This document shows, piece after piece, positions 58,700 through 64,000 of a stretch of 64,000 bases of DNA. The stretch spans positions 1,426,001-1,490,000 of the forward strand of contig OY769916.1 in the NCBI GenBank assembly GCA_963669265.1, given 5' to 3'. Under the pieces are notes generated by a model. The model did not search any database, had not been told where the DNA came from, and was given only the letters and a program-made list of their open reading frames with translations. The position numbers were made by a program, and so were the translations under genes. This DNA comes from SZUA-547 sp963669265 (GTDB taxonomy: Bacteria; Pseudomonadota; Alphaproteobacteria; Rhodobacterales; Rhodobacteraceae). Positions within the stretch are counted from its first letter, which is position 1, and every line of letters starts with the position of its first letter.

Positions 58700-61249
58700 A
58701 TGGCCGTTGTCGTCGTCGAGTCCCCAGCCAAAGCAAAGACGATAAACAAGTATCTTGGCAATGATTACACCGTCTTAGCTTCATTCGGCCATGTGCGCGA
58801 CCTGCCGCGCAAGGACGGCTCCGTCCTGCCAGACGAAGACTTCAACATGGTCTGGGAGGTCGACTCGAAATCGACCAAGCACGTGCGCGCCATCGCTGAG
58901 GCGATGAAGGAAAACGACCGCCTGATCCTCGCAACCGACCCCGATCGTGAGGGAGAGGCGATTTCCTGGCATCTGCTCGAAGCGCTCAGGAAGCGCCGGG
59001 CGATCAAAAAGTCGACACCCGTCGAGCGGGTGGTGTTCAACGCCATCACCAAGAGCGCGGTGACCGAGGCGATGGCCCAGCCGCGCGAGATCGACATGGA
59101 GCTGGTGGAGGCGTATCTCGCCCGCCGCGCCCTCGACTATCTGGTGGGCTTCACGCTCTCACCGGTGCTCTGGCGCAAGCTGCCCGGCGCGAAATCGGCG
59201 GGTCGGGTGCAATCCGTCTCGCTGCGCCTGATCGTCCAGCGGGAGATGGAGATCGAGGCCTTCAAACCGGTCGAATACTGGACCGTCAAAGCCCTTCTGA
59301 CGACGCCGCGCGGGGACGAGTTCGAAGCCCGGTTGACCCATATCGATGGCAAGAAACTCGGCAAACACGATCTGAAGACCGATACGGACGCGGCCGAAGC
59401 GGTCGCCGCGATTTCGGTGCGCAATCTGGTCATCGACGGCGTAGAGGCCAAACCCGGATCGCGCAACCCGTCGCCCCCATTCATGACCTCCACCCTGCAG
59501 CAGGAGGCGAGCCGCAAATTCGGCTTCGGCGCCCAGCAGACCATGCGCGCGGCGCAGCGCCTCTATGAAGCCGGGCTGATCACCTATATGCGGACCGACG
59601 GCATCGACATGGCGCCCGAGGCGGTCAACGCTGCGCGCGACGCGATCCGCAGCCGCTATGGAGAGGCCTACGTGCCGGAAAAGGCGCGGTTCTATAAAAA
59701 CAAGGCCAAGAACGCGCAGGAGGCGCATGAATGCATCCGGCCGACCGATATGGGGCGCGAGCCGAAGAGCCTCGCCAAGCAGGAGGCGGATGAGCGCAAA
59801 CTCTACGACCTGATCTGGAAGCGCGCGCTGGCCAGCCAGATGTCGAGCGCCCGGCTGGAGCGGACGACGGTCGAGATCGGAGCGGCCGACACGGCGGTCG
59901 GGCTGCGCGCCACCGGCACGGTGGTGAAATTCGACGGCTTCCTGCGGGTCTATGAGGAGGGCCGCGACACCGTCGTCGATGACGAGGACGACGGCCGCCT
60001 TCCGCAAATCGTCGCCGGAGAGGCCGCCGACCAGAAATCGGTGACGCCCGAGCAGCATTTCACCCAGCCCCCGCCGCGCTACACTGAGGCGATGCTGGTC
60101 AAGCGGATGGAGGAGCTGGGCATCGGCCGTCCCTCCACCTACGCCTCGATCGTCACTACGATTCAGGACCGCGAATATGTCCGCAAGGAGAAGAACCGCC
60201 TGATCCCCGAAGACAAGGGGCGGCTGGTGATCGCCTTTCTTGAGAATTATTTTGGCCGCTATGTCGAATATGACTTCACCGCCGGGCTGGAGGAGCAGCT
60301 CGACGACGTCTCCGGCGGGCGCGCCGACTGGAAAAAACTTCTGCGCCAGTTCTGGACCGAGTTTTCAGAGGCGGTGGACGAGACCAAGGAGCTGCGCATC
60401 ACCGAGGTGCTGGAGGTCATCAACGACGTCCTCGCGCCGCATATCTTCCCCGATCCGGGCGACGGGTCGGACCCGCGCGCCTGCAAGAATTGCGACTCGG
60501 GTCGGCTGTCGGTGCGCACCGCGCGTTCGGGCGGCGCCTTTATCGGTTGCTCGAATTATCCGGAATGCCGCTACACCCGCCCGCTGAGCGGCGAGGTCGA
60601 GGGCGGCGATATGGCCGGGCCGGACGGCAAGCTGCTGGGCCATGACGAAAACGGCGCCGCGGTCACCCTGCGGTCAGGCCGGTTCGGCCCCTATGTTCAA
60701 CTGGGCGAGCTGGTCCCGGAGAGCGACGAGAAACCCAAGCGCTCATCGATCCCCAAGGGGATGGAGTTGGACGCGGTCGACCTGAAAAAGGCGCTCGACC
60801 TGTTGTCTCTGCCCCGCCTGATCGGCGTCCATCCCGAGGACGGCGAGCCCGTCGAGGCCGGGATCGGGCGCTACGGTCCCTATGTGAAACACGGCAAGAC
60901 CTACGCCAATATCAAGGACGCCGAAGAGGTGTTTACGGTCGGCATCAACCGCGCGGTCGACCTGATCGCGGAGAAACGCGCCAACGGCGGCCGGCGCGGC
61001 GGGGCCGCCGCCAAGCCCCTGAAGGAGTTGGGCGAGCATCCGGATGGCGGACCGGTCAACGTGCTGGACGGCCGCTATGGCCCGTACGTGAAATGGGGCA
61101 AGATCAACGCCACACTCCCGAAATCCTCGGACCCGGAGACGGTGACGATGGAGGAGGCGCTGGAGCTGATCGCCGCCAAGGCCGCGAAGAAGAAGCCCGC
61201 GCGCAAAAAGGCGGCGGCCAAGGAGAAGCCCGCCAAGAAAAAGGCCTGA
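58700..61249 (+). CDS. topA: DNA topoisomerase I
   Basis: 849 residues from ATG 58700. Toprim VVVVESPAKAKTINKYLG and LILATDPDREGEAISWHLLE; active Tyr in LITYMRTDGIDMAP; ARRALDYLVGFTLSPVLWRK; GRPSTYASIVTTIQDREYV. One C4 zinc finger (CKNCDSG...GCSNYPEC) and further C-terminal repeats (RSGRFGPYVQLG, IGRYGPYVKHGK, DGRYGPYVKWGK), ending in a Lys/Ala tail. Relaxes negative supercoils. 145 bp after dprA. Confidence 0.98.
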   Translation: MAVVVVESPAKAKTINKYLGNDYTVLASFGHVRDLPRKDGSVLPDEDFNMVWEVDSKSTKHVRAIAEAMKENDRLILATDPDREGEAISWHLLEALRKRRAIKKSTPVERVVFNAITKSAVTEAMAQPREIDMELVEAYLARRALDYLVGFTLSPVLWRKLPGAKSAGRVQSVSLRLIVQREMEIEAFKPVEYWTVKALLTTPRGDEFEARLTHIDGKKLGKHDLKTDTDAAEAVAAISVRNLVIDGVEAKPGSRNPSPPFMTSTLQQEASRKFGFGAQQTMRAAQRLYEAGLITYMRTDGIDMAPEAVNAARDAIRSRYGEAYVPEKARFYKNKAKNAQEAHECIRPTDMGREPKSLAKQEADERKLYDLIWKRALASQMSSARLERTTVEIGAADTAVGLRATGTVVKFDGFLRVYEEGRDTVVDDEDDGRLPQIVAGEAADQKSVTPEQHFTQPPPRYTEAMLVKRMEELGIGRPSTYASIVTTIQDREYVRKEKNRLIPEDKGRLVIAFLENYFGRYVEYDFTAGLEEQLDDVSGGRADWKKLLRQFWTEFSEAVDETKELRITEVLEVINDVLAPHIFPDPGDGSDPRACKNCDSGRLSVRTARSGGAFIGCSNYPECRYTRPLSGEVEGGDMAGPDGKLLGHDENGAAVTLRSGRFGPYVQLGELVPESDEKPKRSSIPKGMELDAVDLKKALDLLSLPRLIGVHPEDGEPVEAGIGRYGPYVKHGKTYANIKDAEEVFTVGINRAVDLIAEKRANGGRRGGAAAKPLKELGEHPDGGPVNVLDGRYGPYVKWGKINATLPKSSDPETVTMEEALELIAAKAAKKKPARKKAAAKEKPAKKKA

Positions 61250-61308
61250 CCGGCGACGGAAACCGGCCGGTGTATCGTAGTATCGGGACACGCCAAGCGG
61301 AGCGCCCG

Positions 61309-62214
61309 ATGATCCGAACCGCCGCCATCGCCCTCCTGAGCCTGCTCGCCCTTCCCGCCGCGGCGGGCGAGTTCACGATTGAATTCAAGCATGACGGCGA
61401 GGTCCGGCGCGCGGAGATCATCACGCCGGATCATCGCGGCGAGGCTGGTCCCGCGCCGGCGATCCTCGCACTGCATGGCGGCGGCGGATCGCCCCGTCGC
61501 GTCAAGCGTTACACCCGCTACACGCTTGCCGAGCGCGGCTGGGTGGAGATCTATCCGAGTGGATTGGGCCGGCAATGGAACTACGGTCGCATCGGCGCCG
61601 ATGGCCAGCCCCTTCGCACGGCCGATGATGTGGGCTTCCTGAGCGCGCTGATCACCAAGCTGGCGCGGGACGGGTTGGTGGACGCGGAGCGGATCTATAT
61701 CGCGGGCGCGTCCAATGGCGGCATGATGACCCTGCGTCTGGCCTGTGACGCGACGGACCTTGTCGCGGGCGCGGCGGTTATCATCGCCTCCTGGCCCGTG
61801 GGACTGGATTGCGACGCGACCACGCCGCTGCCCGTGTTATTCGTCCATGGAACCGACGATCAACTGATCCGCTTTGACGGCGGCCGCGTTGTCGGCCGGA
61901 AGGGCAAGGATCGCGGCTCTGTGTCGCCCGCCGAAAAGACGCTGGAGATCTGGGCGGCGCGCAACCGCTGCGGCGGTTCGCGGGAACAGGCCCTGCCGGA
62001 CATTGATCCGGATGACGGCACGAAGGTAAACTTGCGTGTTTACATCGACTGTGCGGCCCCGCTTTCCCACTATATCGTCGAAGGTGGCGGCCACACCTGG
62101 CCCGGCCGCTCGGATCGCTGGCTGTTGCGGACATTTCTGGGCCGCACGTCGCAGGACCTCGACCTGACGGCCGAGATCGAGAAATTTTTCATAAGGTTAG
62201 ATGACGCTCAATAG
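61309..62214 (+). CDS. PHB depolymerase-family secreted esterase (LpqC-like)
   Basis: 301 residues with a short signal peptide (about 1-19). PAPAILALHGGGGSPRRVKR, ERGWVEIYPSGLGRQWNYGR, IYIAGASNGGMMTLRLAC (nucleophile Ser), VLFVHGTDDQLIRFDGGR (Asp), VEGGGHTWPGRSD (His). The triad is complete. Feruloyl esterase/PHB-depolymerase type; real substrate unknown. The 3' end overlaps the opposite gene's end by 7 bp. Confidence 0.88.
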   Translation: MIRTAAIALLSLLALPAAAGEFTIEFKHDGEVRRAEIITPDHRGEAGPAPAILALHGGGGSPRRVKRYTRYTLAERGWVEIYPSGLGRQWNYGRIGADGQPLRTADDVGFLSALITKLARDGLVDAERIYIAGASNGGMMTLRLACDATDLVAGAAVIIASWPVGLDCDATTPLPVLFVHGTDDQLIRFDGGRVVGRKGKDRGSVSPAEKTLEIWAARNRCGGSREQALPDIDPDDGTKVNLRVYIDCAAPLSHYIVEGGGHTWPGRSDRWLLRTFLGRTSQDLDLTAEIEKFFIRLDDAQ

Positions 62215-62663
62215 GCCACGCGCGGCGGACGGCTGGTGTCCCGGCAAAGCGCATGATCGAGCGCGCGGGTGATGCAGCTGCGCACCGCGCCGTCATCCAT
62301 CGCCGTGTTGACATAGGCGAAGGCCGACCATTCGCCGCTTTCGCCGGTCCTGAGCCACTGCACTTCGCAGGCCGATCCCGAGCCGGGCTTATCGAGCCAC
62401 TGCTCGTTGAAGAACTCGATCTTAAACTTCGAATGCGGCGCGCCATAGATGTTCAGATCGTCGGTGCGGGCGGCGTCCACCGCGTCCAAAGCGGCGTTGC
62501 GATGGCGCTTCTGATGCGGCCCGTTGATCGCCGCGGTCAGATCGCCGCTCTCGCCGAGACAGGCGGGACGGTCGAGATTGGTGGTCAGTTCCTGGGCGGC
62601 GGCGAGACTAGGCGCCAAAGCCGGGGTCAGGATCATCGTCAGAAAGAGAAGAATGCGGGACAT
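62208..62663 (-). CDS. Small secreted hypothetical protein (151 aa)
   Basis: 151 residues from ATG 62663, with GGAGG about 9 nt upstream. Signal peptide (about 1-23, ...SLAAAQ). The mature part has two Cys pairs (RPACLGESG, SACEVQW, RSCITRALDHALC) and DDLNIYGAPHSKFKIEFFNE. No family recognised. Periplasmic. Divergent from rnr. Confidence 0.7.
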   Translation of the reverse strand: MSRILLFLTMILTPALAPSLAAAQELTTNLDRPACLGESGDLTAAINGPHQKRHRNAALDAVDAARTDDLNIYGAPHSKFKIEFFNEQWLDKPGSGSACEVQWLRTGESGEWSAFAYVNTAMDDGAVRSCITRALDHALCRDTSRPPRVAY

Positions 62664-62788
62664 GCTCAAAGCCTCCGTTTTTTTGATTGCCCCCAGTAAG
62701 CCCGAATCTGCGCGCAATCGCCAGCACATCCTGCATTGCGCGCGCAATCGGGCATGACGAGGCGGAGCGCGCGTGCTAGAGCCGCCGA

Positions 62789-64000
62789 ATGACCAGACCT
62801 CTTCCCACCAAGGATCAGATCCTCGACTGGATCCGCGACAATCCCGGCACCGTCGGCAAGCGAGAAATCGCGCGCGCTTTCGGCATCAAGGGCGCCGACA
62901 GGATCGAGCTGAAGCGCATGCTGCGCGAATTGCAGGCTGACGGTCTGATCACCCGGCCCGCCCGCCGAAGCTATGCTGAGGCTGGCCAACTGCCGCCGGT
63001 CACCGTGCTAATCGCCAGCGAACCCGACCATCTGGGCGATCTACTGGCCACGCCGCAAAACTGGGAGGGCGATGGCGCGCCGCCGAAAATCCTGTTCGTG
63101 CCGAAGCGCGGCGACCCCGCGCTCGGTCCCGGCGATCGGTTTCTGGCCAAGCTCTCTCCGGTCGAGGGCGAGTTCGGCGTCAAATACGAGGCTCGCCTGA
63201 TCCGCAAGCTGGGAACCGGTCCGCGCCGCATTCTGGGCGTTTACCGCAGCGGCGACTTTGGCGGGCGCATTGCGCCCATCGACAAAAAGTCAGACCGCGA
63301 GTGGAAAGTGGAGCCAGGCGACCGCGCGGGCGCGCGAAACGGCGAGTTGGTGGAGGCGGAGCAGATCGGCCCCGCCCGTCTGGGCCTGCCCCGCGCCCGG
63401 ATCGTTGAGCGGCTGGGCGACCCCGGCGCGCCGCGCGCGATCTCTCTCATCGCCGTCCACGAACATGGCATCCCGCATGACTTCCCGGCGGAAGTGGAGA
63501 CCGAAGCGTCAAAGGCTAAACCTGTGAGCCTTGGCGAGCGCGATGATCTGCGCGATCTGCCGCTCCTGACCATCGACCCGGCGGACGCGCGCGACCATGA
63601 CGACGCGGTTTGCGCCCTGCCCGACGACGACCCGACGAACCCCGGCGGCTGGATCGTCTGGATCGCCATCGCTGATGTCGCGCATTATGTCCGCCCCGGC
63701 TCAGCGCTGGATCGGGAGGCGCGCAAGCGCGGCAACTCCTGCTATTTCCCGGATCGCGTCGTGCCGATGTTGCCGGACGGCCTTTCGGGCGATCTCTGTT
63801 CTTTGCATGAAGGCGTCGACAGGCCGTGTATCGCATTGCGTATCACACTGGGACCGCAAGGCGCGAAAAATGCGCATCGGTTCACTCGCGGGCTGATGCG
63901 CTCCCCCGCCAGCCTGACCTATGCGCAGGCGCAAGAAGCGCATGACGGTGCGCCGGACGCGCAGGCGGCGCCGTTGCTTGAGCCGATTGCGCATCTCTTC
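62789..64000 (+). CDS. rnr: Ribonuclease R, 5' part (runs off right edge)
   Basis: 404 residues are visible, from ATG 62789, then cut by the window end. N-terminal helix-turn (TKDQILDWIRDNPGTVGKRE), cold-shock-like OB domains (SPVEGEFGVKYEARLIRKLG, RRILGVYRSGDFGGRIAPID), and the start of the RNB catalytic domain: LTIDPADARDHDDAVCALPD (metal Asp cluster) and WIAIADVAHYVRPGSALDRE. 3'-5' exoribonuclease for structured RNA. Its place near topA is typical of Rhodobacterales. Confidence 0.95.
   Translation, partial: MTRPLPTKDQILDWIRDNPGTVGKREIARAFGIKGADRIELKRMLRELQADGLITRPARRSYAEAGQLPPVTVLIASEPDHLGDLLATPQNWEGDGAPPKILFVPKRGDPALGPGDRFLAKLSPVEGEFGVKYEARLIRKLGTGPRRILGVYRSGDFGGRIAPIDKKSDREWKVEPGDRAGARNGELVEAEQIGPARLGLPRARIVERLGDPGAPRAISLIAVHEHGIPHDFPAEVETEASKAKPVSLGERDDLRDLPLLTIDPADARDHDDAVCALPDDDPTNPGGWIVWIAIADVAHYVRPGSALDREARKRGNSCYFPDRVVPMLPDGLSGDLCSLHEGVDRPCIALRITLGPQGAKNAHRFTRGLMRSPASLTYAQAQEAHDGAPDAQAAPLLEPIAHLF

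Overview
The window is 64 kb of GC-rich chromosomal DNA from an alphaproteobacterium, most likely Rhodobacterales or a near relative. The pointers are a DUF6280-type small protein, the gene order pyrB-pyrC-plsY-dprA-topA-...-rnr, a perfect CtrA-type box (TTAA-N7-TTAA) in front of dprA, LPS/KDO genes, frequent GTG/TTG starts and many 4-nt ATGA/GTGA start-stop overlaps. The family-level placement is inference. No rRNA, CRISPR array, transposase or prophage module is visible. The only tRNA is tRNA-Ala(CGC).

Left part (0-14 kb) is the most mosaic. Small stress and regulatory genes (a Crp/Fnr regulator and a DUF2892 membrane protein) are followed by dapD, which sits between two AT-richer genes with defence-like features: an Mrr-type nuclease (1911-2573) and a three-TM protein resembling Pycsar effectors (3651-4115). 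Next come a lipoprotein, a coupled run encoding MepA, a phytase-type esterase and a MEKHLA protein, a TPR protein, DUF6280, and a loose accessory zone (10.6-14.2 kb). That zone holds several small membrane proteins, a DUF3303 protein, a three-gene cassette ending in a minimal ParB-like protein, two 101-bp direct repeats, and an AT-rich membrane gene whose end overlaps the end of lepA.

The middle (14-36 kb) carries lepA, a protein tyrosine phosphatase, a class III-like sirtuin coupled to a Rap1a/Tai-like secreted protein, copper genes (PCuAC and DUF2946), rpmB with its terminator, meaB, an acyltransferase, hrpB, glutamate dehydrogenase, and an unrecognised pair (a large PG-binding-domain protein plus a methyltransferase). 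A truncated haemoglobin operonic with a PAS-adenylate cyclase comes next. It is followed by tRNA-Ala, YggT, a rhodanese-ChrA pair, an MBL hydrolase, and a class IV aminotransferase overlapping a sulfotransferase-like gene.

The right part (36-64 kb) is mostly housekeeping: argG, a lytic transglycosylase, hydrolases, an Imm11/DUF1629 gene interrupted by an in-frame TGA, a coupled cupin-UDG-lipase-SseB operon divergent from arsR-arsP with a repeated operator motif between them, envelope sugar genes (UDP-sugar epimerase, kdsA, phosphomannomutase, galE, galU, kdsB), cysQ, hemolysin III, the pyrB/pyrC'/plsY/dprA/topA block, and the 5' two-thirds of rnr running off the right edge.
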